Positions 8,742-19,316 are shown, numbered from the stretch's first letter. The stretch is 64,000 bases of DNA from Chelativorans sp. Marseille-P2723 (GCF_902809845.1 NZ_CADDWI010000008.1:682001-746000); one strand, 5' to 3'. Numbers and translations are program-made. Notes: a model not told the origin generated them from the sequence alone.

Positions 8742-9335
8742 CTAGTGGGACACCGGCAGCGTTCCGATATCCGGATGAATTTCAGCAGCCATAAGGCCGC
8801 GTTCGCCACGCCCATAACGCACAAGCACAACCTGTCCGGGGCGCAGTTCGGTGACGCCGAAGCGCCTTAGGGTTTCCATATGAACAAAAATATCATCGGT
8901 ACCTTCGCCGCGCGTCAGGAACCCAAACCCCTTCGTGCGGTTGAACCATTTCACCAGGGCCCGTTCCAACCCGCTTTCGGGAACAACGGACACTCGCGTA
9001 CGGGCAGTCTGGTCTTCGGCGGGATGAACCGCCGTAGAGGTATCCATAGACTGTACTTTGAACGCTTGAAGCCCTTTTTCGCTCCGCCTTGCCAGGCAGA
9101 CGACGCGGGAGCCAGTCAAAGCCGTTTGAAAGCCGTCACGGCGGAGGCAGGAGACATGCAGCAGAACATCCCCCATCTCCAGATTGTCTGGCAGAATGAA
9201 CCCAAACCCTTTTGCCACATCGAACCATTTTATAACGCCGGCAATTTCAATCGCTTCCGATGTGTCCTCACTGGAACCTGCCGCACGGTCCCCATCACTG
9301 CTTGCAAGCCCCCGTGTTGAGGAGTTCTCCTCCAT
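8742..9335 (-). CDS. Cold shock protein with two CSD domains
   Basis: A 197-residue protein with two OB-fold cold shock domains, one near residues 28-95 (IKWFDVAKGFGFILP) and one near 125-190 (VKWFNRTKGFGFLTR, then DIFVHMETLRRFG). In the first domain the second RNP motif is altered (DVLLHVSCL), the usual pattern of the duplicated alphaproteobacterial CspA-like proteins. The family binds single-stranded RNA/DNA and melts structures; a role in cold adaptation or stationary phase is inferred. The N-terminal 25 residues are polar and probably disordered. It begins a likely operon with the DUF192 and hydrolase genes. Confidence 0.92.
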   Translation of the reverse strand: MEENSSTRGLASSDGDRAAGSSEDTSEAIEIAGVIKWFDVAKGFGFILPDNLEMGDVLLHVSCLRRDGFQTALTGSRVVCLARRSEKGLQAFKVQSMDTSTAVHPAEDQTARTRVSVVPESGLERALVKWFNRTKGFGFLTRGEGTDDIFVHMETLRRFGVTELRPGQVVLVRYGRGERGLMAAEIHPDIGTLPVSH

Positions 9336-9545
9336 CCGTCTTGCCTTCCGTTGGATTGATTCTGTACGACGAAGATAGCATCCGAGGCTCGTGTCTTAGC
9401 AAGGCCCACGTGATCCTTTTCAACAGAGGCGGAAGTACTGCGGCGATTTGCTAATGAGTTCATATATGGCGGTAGAGTTTTTTCATTGTCGCCAATGATC
9501 TGAACGCCATATGCTTCGCAACATCATCAGAAAGGAAAATAAGCC

Positions 9546-9986
9546 ATGCGTTATCTTCACACCATGGTTCGGGTTCAAGACCTTGACCGGTCGCTGGATT
9601 TCTACTGCAACAAGCTCGGATTGCGCGAAACACATCGGTCGGAGAATGAAGCCGGCCGTTTTACGCTGGTCTTTCTTGCCGCACCGGAGGATGTGGTCCA
9701 GGCCGAGGAGGTGAAGGCGCCCCTTCTCGAACTCACCTATAATTGGGACCCGGAAGAATATACCGGCGGGCGGAATTTCGGCCATCTTGCCTATGAGGTG
9801 GACGACATCTATGAAACCTGCCAGCGGCTGATGGATAACGACGTGGTGATAAATCGGCCGCCGCGGGATGGCCGCATGGCATTCGTCCGCTCGCCTGACG
9901 GCATTTCCATCGAACTTCTGCAGAAGGGCGAGGCCAGACCGAAGGCCGAACCTTGGGCGTCAATGGAAAACACCGGCACCTGGTAA
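9546..9986 (+). CDS. gloA: Lactoylglutathione lyase (glyoxalase I)
   Basis: This 146-residue enzyme converts the hemithioacetal of methylglyoxal and glutathione to S-lactoylglutathione. Recognisable are the opening [19 protein letters not shown] with the first metal-ligand His, the strand [15 protein letters not shown] with a Glu ligand, [11 protein letters not shown] with the second His, and [11 protein letters not shown] with the second Glu. Length and motif order match the Ni-type single-domain GloA dimer. The start is preceded by AGAAAGGAAAATAAGCC with AAGGA as ribosome binding site. It stands alone between divergent neighbours. Confidence 0.95.
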   Translation: MRYLHTMVRVQDLDRSLDFYCNKLGLRETHRSENEAGRFTLVFLAAPEDVVQAEEVKAPLLELTYNWDPEEYTGGRNFGHLAYEVDDIYETCQRLMDNDVVINRPPRDGRMAFVRSPDGISIELLQKGEARPKAEPWASMENTGTW

Positions 9987-10177
9987 AACGTCTGCGCGCA
10001 GGGCAGGAACGCGCTGGTCTTCAGCGCACAGGAAGGACCATCTCACATCAAGTTGCCTTGGCCGTGTCCGGAAAGTCGTCGGCGTGCAACGACAGCACTT
10101 TTCGCCGAAAGCCAGTTATGGACGCGCCCCCACCTACCGTGAGGGCGCGGCCAGTGAAAGCGCAAACGTCCACTGCT

Positions 10178-10519
10178 TCAGAACGATTTCGGCGGAACGA
10201 ATAAACAGATGGTCCTTGAGTTATCCGCGCCGGCAATGGAACACCAGTGATAGACACCGTCCGGTGACTGTCTCACACGCCGGTCCGAATAAGCCACAAC
10301 CTCCCCCGTCGCATTGATGACATAACCTTCGGGGCGTTCTGATATCAGACTGGCAGGCACTTCGCGGCAATCCTGATCAGAGCAGCAGGCATATGGGTAA
10401 GTCCAGCCGGATTTCGCCTTATGAGCGTGGCCGTTTGTCGAAATTAATAACAGAGCTAGGGGCAACGCCAATCCTGCGGCCGCTTTTCGTGATACAGCAT
10501 AAAGGAGAGAATCTTTCAT
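10178..10519 (-). CDS. Small secreted Cys-rich hypothetical protein
   Basis: A 113-residue protein with a signal peptide ([17 protein letters not shown]-like region up to about residue 33) and then a mature part carrying five cysteines: CC and C in [15 protein letters not shown] in YHWCS and C in TICLF. Their spacing suggests disulfide pairing in the periplasm. I recall similar small exported proteins in rhizobia without function; no Pfam name is claimed. It is divergent from pncB, with about 260 bp between starts, and no co-directional partner is close. Confidence 0.7.
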   Translation of the reverse strand: MKDSLLYAVSRKAAAGLALPLALLLISTNGHAHKAKSGWTYPYACCSDQDCREVPASLISERPEGYVINATGEVVAYSDRRVRQSPDGVYHWCSIAGADNSRTICLFVPPKSF

Positions 10520-10564
10520 GATTACTCCCAGAGGTTGTCCTCCCGCGGGTTTTCTTCACCCCGG

Positions 10565-10587
10565 GTCGTTAACATTCCGCTAACGAC
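10565..10587. promoter_or_regulatory. Inverted repeat GTCGTTA-N9-TAACGAC upstream of pncB
   Basis: A perfect 7-bp inverted repeat between the divergent small secreted protein gene and pncB, just ahead of a TTGACC hexamer at 10599-10604 that could be a -35 box. It could be an operator for either gene. The half-site AACGAC also occurs in the repeat at 4665-4686, but in the opposite arrangement, so a shared regulator is not claimed. The remainder of 10520-10777 shows nothing else recognisable. Confidence 0.35.
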
Positions 10588-10777
10588 TCTCTCAGCTCTT
10601 GACCGGGGCTGCACAGAAGTTCGAACATTAGCTGCCTGTGAATGTTCCGCATCGCACACTTCCCACCCATCATTGACTTTTTGTTCCAAGAAGTATGGGT
10701 TGGCGGCAACAACGCCGAGCAGACTATCGCAAGGTGCAAATCAGGCGCTTTCAGTTGCGCGAGCCAGGCGGGATGGC

Positions 10778-12085
10778 ATGACCACCAAGACCGACATTGC
10801 TAGACGGGTCTACAACCACACATGGAAACTCGACCCGATCTGCCGCAGTCTGTTGGATACGGACTTTTACAAACTCCTGATGCTGCAGATGATCTGGGGC
10901 CTTTACCCGGATGTCGATGCAACTTTTACCCTCACAAACCGGACGAAGACGGTCCGGCTTGCGGATGAGGTGGACGAGGGGGAACTACGAGAACAGCTCG
11001 ATCATGCCCGCTCCATCAGATTTACCAAGAAGGAGATGATCTGGCTTGCAGGCAACACCTTCTACGGCCGCAAGCAGATATTCCGTCCGGAGTTCCTCGC
11101 TTGGCTGGCTGATTTCCGCCTGCCTGACTACGAACTCACGCACCGCGACGGTCAGTTGGAGCTAAATTTTCATGGCCGCTGGATGGAAACCACCATGTGG
11201 GAGATTCCGGCGCTTGCCATCATCAACGAATTGCGTTCGCGCGCCGCAATGCGTTCGCTCGGCCCCTTCGCGCTCGACGTCCTCTATGCCCGGGCGAAGG
11301 CTAAGGTATGGGAGAAAGTCGAGCGGCTGAAAAAATATCCGGAGATCCGCATTTCCGATTTTGGCACGCGGCGCCGGCACTCCTTCTTGTGGCAGCGCTG
11401 GTGTGTGGAGGCACTCAAGGAAGGAGTCGGCAAATCCTTCACCGGCACCTCCAACGTGAAGCTTGCAATGGACACGGATCTGGAAGCGTTGGGTACAAAC
11501 GCCCACGAGTTGCCTATGGTCCTTGGTGCCCTGGCCGAGACGGATGAGGAGTTGCGAGCCGCGCCCTACCGTGTTCTGGAAGACTGGCAGAGCTACTATT
11601 TCGGCAATCTGCTCATAGTCCTGCCGGATACGTTCGGCACGGAAGCCTTTCTGCGGGATGCCCCCGATTGGGTCGCGGACTGGACGGGTTTCCGCCCCGA
11701 TAGCGCCCCCCCCATCCAAGGGGGAGAACGCATCATCGAATGGTGGAAAGAGCGCGGCCGCGATCCGCGTGAGAAGTTGCTGATCTTCTCCGATGCGCTC
11801 GATGTCGATACGATCGAACGTACCTATCTTCATTTCCGGGGCCGCGTACGCATGGCCTTTGGATGGGGAACCAATCTGACTAATGATTTTGCCGGCTGCG
11901 CCCCGGAGGAAATCAAGAGCCTCAAGGCAATCTCGCTCGTTTGCAAGGTGAGCAAGGCCAATGGCAGGGCCGCTGTGAAGCTCTCGGACAATCCTGAGAA
12001 GTCAACAGGAGATCCAGACGAGATCAAGCGTTACCTCAAGGTGTTCGGCGAGCGGAACATGGTTCGTCAGGCGGTAACCGTTTAG
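10778..12085 (+). CDS. pncB: Nicotinate phosphoribosyltransferase
   Basis: PncB salvages nicotinate with PRPP to nicotinate mononucleotide for NAD synthesis. The 435-residue product has the diagnostic N terminus [20 protein letters not shown], the FGTRRRHSF segment that carries the phosphorylated/phosphate-binding region, and [10 protein letters not shown]. The frame is open 81 codons further upstream, but the family length is about 430 and homology begins at [11 protein letters not shown], so ATG 10778 is chosen. An IS630 copy has inserted 12 bp after the stop without touching the coding region, though it may have displaced the native terminator. nadE elsewhere in the window acts later in the same pathway. 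Confidence 0.96.
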   Translation: MTTKTDIARRVYNHTWKLDPICRSLLDTDFYKLLMLQMIWGLYPDVDATFTLTNRTKTVRLADEVDEGELREQLDHARSIRFTKKEMIWLAGNTFYGRKQIFRPEFLAWLADFRLPDYELTHRDGQLELNFHGRWMETTMWEIPALAIINELRSRAAMRSLGPFALDVLYARAKAKVWEKVERLKKYPEIRISDFGTRRRHSFLWQRWCVEALKEGVGKSFTGTSNVKLAMDTDLEALGTNAHELPMVLGALAETDEELRAAPYRVLEDWQSYYFGNLLIVLPDTFGTEAFLRDAPDWVADWTGFRPDSAPPIQGGERIIEWWKERGRDPREKLLIFSDALDVDTIERTYLHFRGRVRMAFGWGTNLTNDFAGCAPEEIKSLKAISLVCKVSKANGRAAVKLSDNPEKSTGDPDEIKRYLKVFGERNMVRQAVTV

Positions 12086-12099
12086 GTTTGCAACGACTA

Positions 12100-13146
12100 G
12101 AGTCTTTCATGTTTTGACGGAAGCGTATCCGGCGTTTGCGAGGTAGTTTGCGCATTCGCCGGGTTCGATGGTTGAGACGAGGTGCCCGATGTGACGCCAT
12201 GTGTCCTCGACGGTTCGTTTCTGGGCATGGCGCATCCAGTGCTTGATCTTGGCAAAGGCCTGTTCGATCGGGTTGAGGTCTGGTGAATAGGGCGGCAGGA
12301 ACCAGAGCCTGGCGCCGGCCGCCCGGATTGAAGCTCGGACGGTGGCCGACTTGTGGGAACCCAAATTGTCCATAACGACGATGTCGCCGGGTTTGAGGAC
12401 CGGCACGAGCTGCTGCTCAACATAGGCCCGGAAGCACTGTCCGTTGATTGGTCCGTCAAAGACGCAAGGTGCTGTCAGCCCATCGCAGCGCAGCGCGCCC
12501 ACGAAGGTCAGCGTGCGCCAGTGACCGTGCGGGGCAAAGCCGCGCAGGCGCTTGCCGCGTGGTCCCCAGCCGCGCAGGGGCGCCATGTTGGTCTTGATCC
12601 AGGTTTCGTCGATAAAAACCAGCCGGTGCGGGTCAAGGCTCGCCTGAAAGGAACGCCAGCGCTGACGCCTGCGCGCTATGTCGGCCCGCGCCTGCTCAAG
12701 GGCGAACAGTGTTTTTTTTGAACCGAAGCCCCTCGCGCTGCAGAAACTGCCACACGGCATTGTGCGACACCTTCACCCCGCGCGCAGCCAGTTCATCCTT
12801 GAGCCGGTGCAGCGACAAATGCGGCACCTGATTGATGCGCTCGACGATGAACGCCCGGTGCGGCTCGAGCACCCGCTTTCGGTGGCCGCCCATCTTGCCC
12901 GGCGCGACCGAGCCCGTCGCACGATAACGTTGATGCCACTTCACCACCGAAGAAACCGAGACACCGAACCGGGCGGCCGTCGACCGGCAACTCTCCCCGG
13001 CCTCGATCGCTCCAATCACGCGCTTGCGAAGATCATTGGAAAGAGGTGCTGTCATAAGATGCTGGCCTCCTCTCCAGCCAACATCTTGAATCACAAAAAG
13101 GACCCGATGGGAACCCCAACCGATTCAGACAAAGAATGAACCGCTC
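12100..13146 (-). mobile_element. Complete IS630-family insertion sequence
   Basis: A 1047-bp element bounded by TA on both sides (12098-12099 and 13147-13148), the target duplication expected for IS630. The ends are imperfect inverted repeats of about 28 bp: reading inward from each TA, both give GAG-N3-TTCAT-N2-TTTG-N-C-N-GAA. The two overlapping transposase frames lie inside on the minus strand. Both ends and both frames are present, so the copy may be active if the frameshift is used. It sits between pncB and cckA and interrupts no gene. Confidence 0.93.
12107..13055 (-). CDS. IS630-family transposase, two overlapping frames
   Basis: The upstream frame (13055 to 12696) encodes the helix-turn-helix part, starting [20 protein letters not shown]; the downstream frame (about 12712 to 12107) encodes the DDE catalytic domain with Asp in FIDETW, Asp in [10 protein letters not shown] and Glu in [13 protein letters not shown]. 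The frames join at a run of eight A residues on the coding strand (T run at 12712-12719): with seven A the protein reads continuously through F-K-K-T-L-F-A. Production of the full enzyme of about 315 residues thus needs slippage there. The two-frame layout with an A-run is known in several IS630 members; that it is functional here is inferred. Confidence 0.9.
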
Positions 13147-13252
13147 TAGGTCTGACCGGAGCGGCAAGCACATTCGGTGCCCAAACCAGAAGCAACAAAG
13201 CGCCTTGACTGCAACCACGGCCAGGGCGCACCGGGCTTAAGAGCAACCCGAC

Positions 13253-15838
13253 TTACGCCTTCTCCTCTAGCATTTCCTTGACGACAGTTGCTAACTGTTT
13301 GAGTGAAAAAGGTTTTGGTAAGAAACCAAACTTCGCATCCGATGGCAAATTCCGCGAAAATGCATCCTCTGCATAGCCAGAAACGAAGATGAATTTAACT
13401 TCGGGCTGGACCTTGCGTAGTTCCGTTAGCAGCGTCGGCCCGTCCATCTCTGGCATGACGACGTCAGAAACGACGATATCCACCTTTCCGTCCAGAGACC
13501 TGAAAATCTCCATGGCCTCGATGCCCGAACTGGCCTCGTGCACCTCATAACCTCTGGATGAAAGGGCGCGTACGCTGCCCATCCGCACGGCGTCTTCATC
13601 CTCCACCACCAGCACGCGCGCAGACCCGGAGAGGTCACGATTTACCGCAGGGGCCCTGTGCGCGCCTTCAGCCGCCCCATTCGCCGCCGCCTTCGCCTCG
13701 ATCTCCGATTCAGACGGGATATGGCGGGGCAAGAAGATGCGGAACACGGTTCCCTCACCCAGCTCCGAATCGCAAAAGATGAAGCCGCCCGTCTGTTTGA
13801 CGATGCCGTAGACCATTGAAAGGCCAAGGCCGGTTCCTTTGCCCACTTCCTTGGTCGTAAAGAAGGGTTCGAAGATCTTCTTCAGCGTCTCCTGGGGAAT
13901 GCCGGTGCCCGTATCCTCCACTTCGATCATTACATAATCGGCAGGTATTAGCTCACGATACCCGAAGCGGGTGCACTCCTCACCGGGAACGTTCGTAGTC
14001 CGCACGGCGAGGGTACCGCCGTCGGGCATGGCATCGCGTGCATTGACCGCCAGATTGACGATCACCTGCTCGAACTGCCCGATATCCGCCTTCACCGGCC
14101 AGAGATCGCGGCCATGCTCAATGGCGAGCGTGACGTCGCTTCCGACGAGGCGCGACAGGAGCATTCGGATGTCGGCAAGCACATCTGTCAGGTTCAGGAC
14201 CTCCGGACGCAATGTCTGGCGGCGGGAGAACGCCAGGAGCTGCCGCACCAGCGAGGCAGCGCGGTTCGCGTTCTGCTTGATGTTCATGATGTCTGGGAAC
14301 GATGGATCGGACGGACGGTGGTTCGTCAAAAGCAGGTCCGACGCCATTATGATGGCGGTCAGCACATTGTTGAAGTCATGGGCGATACCGCCGGCAAGCT
14401 GCCCTACCGCCTGCATCTTCTGACTCTGCGCCATCTGCGCCTCAAGTGCCTTCTGCTCCGTCGTCTCGACGGCATAGACGATTGCAGCCTCCTCCACGCC
14501 CTCCCCGGCATCGGCTACGGCGTTGACATAGAAACGCATATGGCGTTCCTCGTCATCGGGCAGCACCGTGTCAATGGGGGCGATATCCGCCTGCCGCTCC
14601 TTGGCTTTTTCCAGTGCCGCCGCAAATTGCTCCCGATCCCGCTCCTGCATCACCGTATCCAGCTTGATGCGCCGGTCCACGGCATCCCGGTCCACCACGC
14701 TGGAAAACAGCGATAGGAAAGGAGCATTGGTGCGCAGGATCCTTCCTTCATGGTCAACGCTGGCTATTGCCATGGGAGTGGAATTGAAAAAGCGGGTGAA
14801 GCGCACCTCCGATGCCCGCAGATCGGCAGAGGCGTCTTCTCCTATCCGGCGGTTGAGCACGATTGTGCGTGTAGGCCCTGTCATACCTTCACGGCTGGCC
14901 GTCACACGATGCATAAAGCGTACCGGCAACGCCTCTCCTCGCATCGTCGCAAGATCGAGGTCGATGACCGCATTGCGAACGGTTCCCTGCTCCGCCTTGA
15001 CGGCGTGAATGAGCGCCATGCCATCGCCCGCGACAATGTCTGAGAGCGTAAGCGCGCCCGGCACGAAATTGACCAGGTCCACACCCAGCCATTCGGCCAA
15101 TGTCGCGTTGATGTAGGTTATGCGGCCCTCCGAGTCGGCTGCGAAGAAGCCGGCAGGCGCATGATCGAGATGGTCAATCGCTTGTTGAAGGTCGAGGAAG
15201 AATTGCTCCTGTTCGGCCCGCTCGTCGGAGATGTCGGTCAAAAGCCAGGCAGAAAGCGGTCTTCGGTGTCCCGGCACCTTGAAGACGCGCGCGCAAGCGC
15301 GATACCAGCGCGCCCCCGGATCGGCCCCCGGCCGGATCGGCCGGGAAAGACGGAACTCTCCGTCCGCCGCCTTTCCGTCCCTCAAACTCGCGGCTAGTCG
15401 TTCAATAACGGGAGCGGCTTCCTGATTGTCGGAGAGTAGGGCTTCAACTGTGGAAACATCGGCCGCGGAAATGGCGCCTGTCAATTCGGCATAGGCCCTG
15501 TTGGCATATAGCAAGCGGCCCTTCGCGTCGGTGACCACAAGCCCCTCGCCCATGGAGTCGATGAAGGAGCGCGAAAGCTCGTCCCCCGTGGAACGCGGCG
15601 CGATCTGGATGAATCCGATCGCGCTGGCAAACAGATAGCCGACGCCGATCATGGCCAGGATGCCGAGAATGCCGAGCAGAAAGTCTTCGCCGAGCTGGTC
15701 CTGGAACAAGGCGAAGACCATGGCCGAGCCAGTAAGGACGAGAATGAAGATGATCAGCCGTGTGATGACGCCTGGCCGAGCGCCCTGATCGATGATAGCC
15801 ACCGATTCTATCTCAGCCCGGCCCTGCCTAGCCCGCAT
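13253..15838 (-). CDS. cckA: Hybrid sensor histidine kinase CckA
   Basis: CckA is the membrane kinase/phosphatase that, through ChpT, controls the cell-cycle regulator CtrA in alphaproteobacteria. The 861-residue protein has two transmembrane helices (about residues 25-75), tandem PAS-type domains (about 90-450), a HisKA region with the phospho-acceptor His in [14 protein letters not shown] (about H487), an ATPase domain with NARDAM, GTGIP and GKGTGLGLS, and a C-terminal receiver domain with Asp in [12 protein letters not shown] (about D792). The frame is open a further 67 codons, but ATG 15838 has GGAG six bases before it and matches the family N terminus. It is divergent from the FliO-like gene, as in other Hyphomicrobiales. 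Confidence 0.96.
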   Translation of the reverse strand: MRARQGRAEIESVAIIDQGARPGVITRLIIFILVLTGSAMVFALFQDQLGEDFLLGILGILAMIGVGYLFASAIGFIQIAPRSTGDELSRSFIDSMGEGLVVTDAKGRLLYANRAYAELTGAISAADVSTVEALLSDNQEAAPVIERLAASLRDGKAADGEFRLSRPIRPGADPGARWYRACARVFKVPGHRRPLSAWLLTDISDERAEQEQFFLDLQQAIDHLDHAPAGFFAADSEGRITYINATLAEWLGVDLVNFVPGALTLSDIVAGDGMALIHAVKAEQGTVRNAVIDLDLATMRGEALPVRFMHRVTASREGMTGPTRTIVLNRRIGEDASADLRASEVRFTRFFNSTPMAIASVDHEGRILRTNAPFLSLFSSVVDRDAVDRRIKLDTVMQERDREQFAAALEKAKERQADIAPIDTVLPDDEERHMRFYVNAVADAGEGVEEAAIVYAVETTEQKALEAQMAQSQKMQAVGQLAGGIAHDFNNVLTAIIMASDLLLTNHRPSDPSFPDIMNIKQNANRAASLVRQLLAFSRRQTLRPEVLNLTDVLADIRMLLSRLVGSDVTLAIEHGRDLWPVKADIGQFEQVIVNLAVNARDAMPDGGTLAVRTTNVPGEECTRFGYRELIPADYVMIEVEDTGTGIPQETLKKIFEPFFTTKEVGKGTGLGLSMVYGIVKQTGGFIFCDSELGEGTVFRIFLPRHIPSESEIEAKAAANGAAEGAHRAPAVNRDLSGSARVLVVEDEDAVRMGSVRALSSRGYEVHEASSGIEAMEIFRSLDGKVDIVVSDVVMPEMDGPTLLTELRKVQPEVKFIFVSGYAEDAFSRNLPSDAKFGFLPKPFSLKQLATVVKEMLEEKA

Positions 15839-16093
15839 CACTATCTCCATGCGGCATGCCCTGAACGTCCTGGCCGGGGGCATGTCTGGGTGAATGCCCT
15901 TCGAGGTGCTCCCGCCGAAAGCAGCTACCGCCTTGCGCCTTAAGGGTCTGCACCGGCGGCATGGCATATGAGAGATGTGGGTATACCATCGTTCCCTGTC
16001 TGTAGCGCCCGACCGTGGCGTGCCCCTTGCTTCTCGCATATATCAGGGCGGCGCGTACGCGCAAGGTCGCAGGCGCCTTCCAGGCCGAGCCGG

Positions 16094-16133
16094 AAGGTGG
16101 GAAACTGTGATTCAGCTTGCTGTTTCCCACCTT
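16094..16133. repeat. 12-bp perfect inverted repeat with 16-bp spacer, cckA/FliO-like intergenic region
   Basis: AAGGTGGGAAAC (16094-16105) is mirrored exactly by GTTTCCCACCTT (16122-16133). It lies in the 342-bp gap between the divergent cckA and FliO-like starts, 48 bp before the latter. As RNA it would be a strong hairpin without a U tract; as DNA it could bind a dimeric regulator shared by both genes. Apart from this repeat I recognise nothing in 15839-16180. Confidence 0.6.
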
Positions 16134-16180
16134 AACAGCGTAGTTTAAGCCATTGATGAAAAAGGACCTGGAGAGCGGCC

Positions 16181-16978
16181 ATGCGTGACTGGTTGGCAAG
16201 CACAGGGGGGGATAACTTCGCGGGAGCGGTCTTCTGGACGATTGTTGCGCTGGCGATCGTCGCAGCAGTCATGATCCTCTTCCGCATATTCCGCAGCGGT
16301 GGCGCTGGAACCTTTATCTCCGGCGGTCGAAGCCGTATCGCGCGGCTTGCGGTGGTGGATGCTGCCGCTATCGATAATCAAAGGCGGCTCGTGCTGGTAC
16401 GCCGCGACGATGTTGAGCACCTTCTGCTGATCGGTGGTTCCAACGACATCGTCATCGAACCGCAAATCCGGGTCAGGCAAGCCGGTGGCCTCCAGCCACA
16501 GGAGCCGCGGCGCGAGGCTGCACCGGCACGCGTCCGGCAGCCGGTTGCGCAACCGCCACAGCCATCCTCAGCTCCGGCAGTCGAGTCCCCCATGCGCAAC
16601 GAGCCGGGTTCTGAAAGATCTTCGCAAGCCGGTAGGCAGCAACCGATGCCATTACCTTCTGTTGATGAAGTTCAGGAGCGGCGTCCTTTGACGGCCGCGC
16701 CAGCCCGCCAGCCGGACGTAGCCCATCCGGAGCCTCCCCGGAATGCACCTCCACCGTATGAATTGGGACGTGAGGCAGAGCCTCGGCTTCCGCCTGCTTC
16801 CGGGGCGGATAGGCTCCTCGCTACGTCCGGAGGTCATGCGCCAGCCAGCGGCCGGCAGCCCACTCGTGCCCATGACATAGCGGCCGCCAGTCCCGCCCAC
16901 GAGCGGCAGAGCTCGATTGAGGAGGAAATGGACCGCTTGCTCAACGAGCTTGCCGAGGGGCGCAATAAACAGGAGTGA
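16181..16978 (+). CDS. FliO-like membrane protein with proline-rich tail
   Basis: A 265-residue protein with one N-terminal transmembrane helix (about residues 13-36, AVFWTIVALAIVAAVMILF) followed by a FliO-type domain: ARLAVVDAAAIDNQRRLVL then VRRDDVEHLLLIGGSNDIV. The rest (about 105-250) is proline/arginine-rich and low-complexity, ending with an acidic helix. FliO helps assemble the flagellar export gate, but no flagellar gene is near, and the cckA-adjacent copy occurs widely in Hyphomicrobiales including non-motile species (family recollection), so a general membrane role is possible. ATG 16181 follows CTGGAGAGCGGCC, with GGAG as ribosome binding site. Confidence 0.78.
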   Translation: MRDWLASTGGDNFAGAVFWTIVALAIVAAVMILFRIFRSGGAGTFISGGRSRIARLAVVDAAAIDNQRRLVLVRRDDVEHLLLIGGSNDIVIEPQIRVRQAGGLQPQEPRREAAPARVRQPVAQPPQPSSAPAVESPMRNEPGSERSSQAGRQQPMPLPSVDEVQERRPLTAAPARQPDVAHPEPPRNAPPPYELGREAEPRLPPASGADRLLATSGGHAPASGRQPTRAHDIAAASPAHERQSSIEEEMDRLLNELAEGRNKQE

Positions 16979-16989
16979 TTCAACAATAA

Positions 16990-18351
16990 TCAGCCTTTTT
17001 GGGCTGCCAGAAGCTTCTGGCGCAGGCTTCTTCCGCGTCCCTCATAAGAGACTTGCCGGGCACGTCCGAACGTCAAGGAATCGTCCGGCGCGTCCTCCGT
17101 TACCACGCTCCCAGCGGCGACATAGGCCCCCGATCCCACCTTTACCGGCGCTACGAGTGACGAGTTGGTGCCGATGAAGGCTTCTGCACCGATTTCGGTG
17201 CGGTGCTTGCTGACGCCATCATAATTGCAGGTGACGGTCCCTGCACCGATATTCGAGCCCCTGCCGATCACTGCGTCTCCGATATAGGAAAGATGCGGCA
17301 CCTTCGCTCCCTGCTCGATACGCGTCTTCTTGGTCTCGCAGAAGCTGCCTATCTTGGCTTTCTCCATGACTTCGCAGCCTCCCCGTAGCCGAGCAAAGGG
17401 CCCGATGGTAGCACCGCTGTCGATCCTGGCATCCTCGATATGACAGAAGGCATGGATCCTGGCGCCACCCTCGACCGTGACGCCGGGCCCAAACCAGACG
17501 TTCGGCTCCACGATCGTGTCCGCGCCAATCACCGTATCGGCGGAGAAAAAGACCGTTTCGGGTGCAATCAGCGTAACGCCCGACAGCATCATCTCGCGCC
17601 GCCTGCGCTCCTGCCAGATTGCCTCGGCAGCAGCTAGTTCCGCACGGTTGTTGACGCCGAGTGCGGTTTCCATGAGCGTTTCGACTGCCTTTACGGGAAG
17701 TCCTTGCGAAGCGGCGATGCCCACAATGTCCGTCAGATAGTATTCGCCCTTCGCATTGCTGTTGCCAACGTTCTCCAAAAAATCCAGCGCGTGCCTGCCT
17801 GCAATAGCCATCGCACCGCCATTGCAATAGGAGATGCTGAGTTCCTCGGGCGAGCAGTCCTTCTCCTCGCGGATCGCAACCAGCATCCCGTCTCGCTCGA
17901 CAAGCCTTCCATAGCCCGCCGGCCGATCGGTGCGGAATCCCATTACGGCAATGGCTGCCCCTTCCTGCAGTGCGGCACGCATCGCTGAAATTGCCTCCAC
18001 ATCAAGAAGCGGCGCATCCCCAAACAGTACGAGTACGTCGTCGTGGCCGCGCCTAAGCGCCTCCCGAGCCGCGAGCACCGCGTGCGCCGTTCCAAGCCGC
18101 TCCATCTGGACAAAAATTTCGGGCTGGGAAGCGGACGGCGCTGAAAGATTTGCCACGGCATCGCGCACCAGCTCGGCACCGGCGCCTGTAACAACAGCCA
18201 GCGAATCGGCGCCAGCCGCCGTCGCCGCATCCATCACATGGGCCAACATGGCGCGCCCGGCGATCGGGTGAAGCACCTTGGGCAGCGAACTCTTCATGCG
18301 GGTGCCTTCACCCGCGGCAAGTATGACGGCAAGGCAGGTACGATTGCTCAT
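16990..18351 (-). CDS. glmU: Bifunctional N-acetylglucosamine-1-phosphate uridyltransferase / glucosamine-1-phosphate acetyltransferase
   Basis: GlmU makes UDP-N-acetylglucosamine for peptidoglycan and LPS. The 453-residue enzyme has the N-terminal nucleotidyltransferase domain ([19 protein letters not shown], then LFGDAPL) to about residue 230 and a C-terminal left-handed beta-helix acetyltransferase ([41 protein letters not shown] with the catalytic-site YIGD/NIGAGT). Length is normal and all key motifs are intact. It converges on the FliO-like gene, ending 11 bp from its stop. ATG 18351 is the natural start. Confidence 0.97.
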   Translation of the reverse strand: MSNRTCLAVILAAGEGTRMKSSLPKVLHPIAGRAMLAHVMDAATAAGADSLAVVTGAGAELVRDAVANLSAPSASQPEIFVQMERLGTAHAVLAAREALRRGHDDVLVLFGDAPLLDVEAISAMRAALQEGAAIAVMGFRTDRPAGYGRLVERDGMLVAIREEKDCSPEELSISYCNGGAMAIAGRHALDFLENVGNSNAKGEYYLTDIVGIAASQGLPVKAVETLMETALGVNNRAELAAAEAIWQERRRREMMLSGVTLIAPETVFFSADTVIGADTIVEPNVWFGPGVTVEGGARIHAFCHIEDARIDSGATIGPFARLRGGCEVMEKAKIGSFCETKKTRIEQGAKVPHLSYIGDAVIGRGSNIGAGTVTCNYDGVSKHRTEIGAEAFIGTNSSLVAPVKVGSGAYVAAGSVVTEDAPDDSLTFGRARQVSYEGRGRSLRQKLLAAQKG

Positions 18352-18425
18352 TGGCGGAAATCCGTTGGTTAGCGTAATGGATGATTTTCCCTACCAGTGC
18401 ATGCAAGCAGCGCAAATGCAAAGTC

Positions 18426-19163
18426 TCATCCAAGGCGGCCAAGCGCCGGGAATGTCTCCAAGAGGAAAAATGCCATGCTTTGCATGCCTCCCGTCAGAAA
18501 CAGGATACCCGCGACAACCAAGAGGCCCCCTATTGCCTTTTCCACGCGTCCCAGATGCGCCCGGAACTGCTGCAGAAAGCGCATGAAGGCACCCGAGAAC
18601 AGCGCTGCGATGAAAAACGGCACTCCAAGTCCTGCCGAGTAGACGGCCAACATCAGGGCCCCCTCCCCCACGGTCTCGCGACCGCCAGCAAGGGTCAGGA
18701 TTGGTCCGAGCACGGGGCCGATGCAGGGGGTCCAGCCAAAGGCGAAGGCGAGCCCCATGAGGTATGCCGCGCCAGTGCTTGCAGGCTTTCCGCCTGTCTG
18801 GAAGCGAGCCTCGCGCGAAAAGAGCGGAATGCGTGCCAGCCCGAGGAAATTGAGGCCCATGACGATGATGAGGAGCCCTGCTGCGATCGCCAGTTCCTGC
18901 TGCCAGGCCCTGAGCACCGCCCCAATGCTGGATGCACCGGCGCCAAGTGCGACAAACACGGTGGAGAAACCAAGCACGAAGGCCAGCGATGCGGTCAGCA
19001 AGGAGAGACGTGTGTTTGCGCCAGCATCCATCCGGCGGAAATCATCGACGGACACACCCGCCATATAGCACAGATATGGCGGTACTAGTGGCAAGACGCA
19101 CGGCGAGAGGAAAGACAGTGCGCCAGCGAAGAGCGCGCTTGTATAGCCAACATCGATCGCCAT
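18426..19163 (-). CDS. ccdA: Cytochrome c biogenesis protein CcdA (DsbD-type membrane thiol transporter)
   Basis: The 245-residue inner-membrane protein has about six transmembrane helices and the hallmark GALSFLSPCVLPLVPPYLCY near the N terminus, plus a second conserved Cys in FGWTPCIGPVLGPIL. CcdA passes reducing equivalents from cytoplasmic thioredoxin across the membrane to periplasmic thioredoxin-like proteins used in cytochrome c maturation. It lies 74 bp downstream of nothing co-directional (glmU follows it on the same strand by 74 bp), so co-transcription with glmU is possible but functionally unrelated. Confidence 0.94.
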   Translation of the reverse strand: MAIDVGYTSALFAGALSFLSPCVLPLVPPYLCYMAGVSVDDFRRMDAGANTRLSLLTASLAFVLGFSTVFVALGAGASSIGAVLRAWQQELAIAAGLLIIVMGLNFLGLARIPLFSREARFQTGGKPASTGAAYLMGLAFAFGWTPCIGPVLGPILTLAGGRETVGEGALMLAVYSAGLGVPFFIAALFSGAFMRFLQQFRAHLGRVEKAIGGLLVVAGILFLTGGMQSMAFFLLETFPALGRLG

Positions 19164-19316
19164 GCGATTCCTTCTGCAACTAACGGTACGACCAATATCT
19201 TTTCAAGTCCTGCATATAGCCGGCGTTGTCCTCGCACTCCAATCACCATCTCGTGGCATAGCGCCGCAGAGAGCGCGCACATCGCAGCAGGCCAGTCAAT
19301 AATCTGGTATTTGCGG

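Noticed and set aside
16132-16158. TTAA...TTAA pair upstream of the FliO-like gene as a CtrA box
   Set aside because: Spacing is nine bases instead of the seven in the CtrA consensus.
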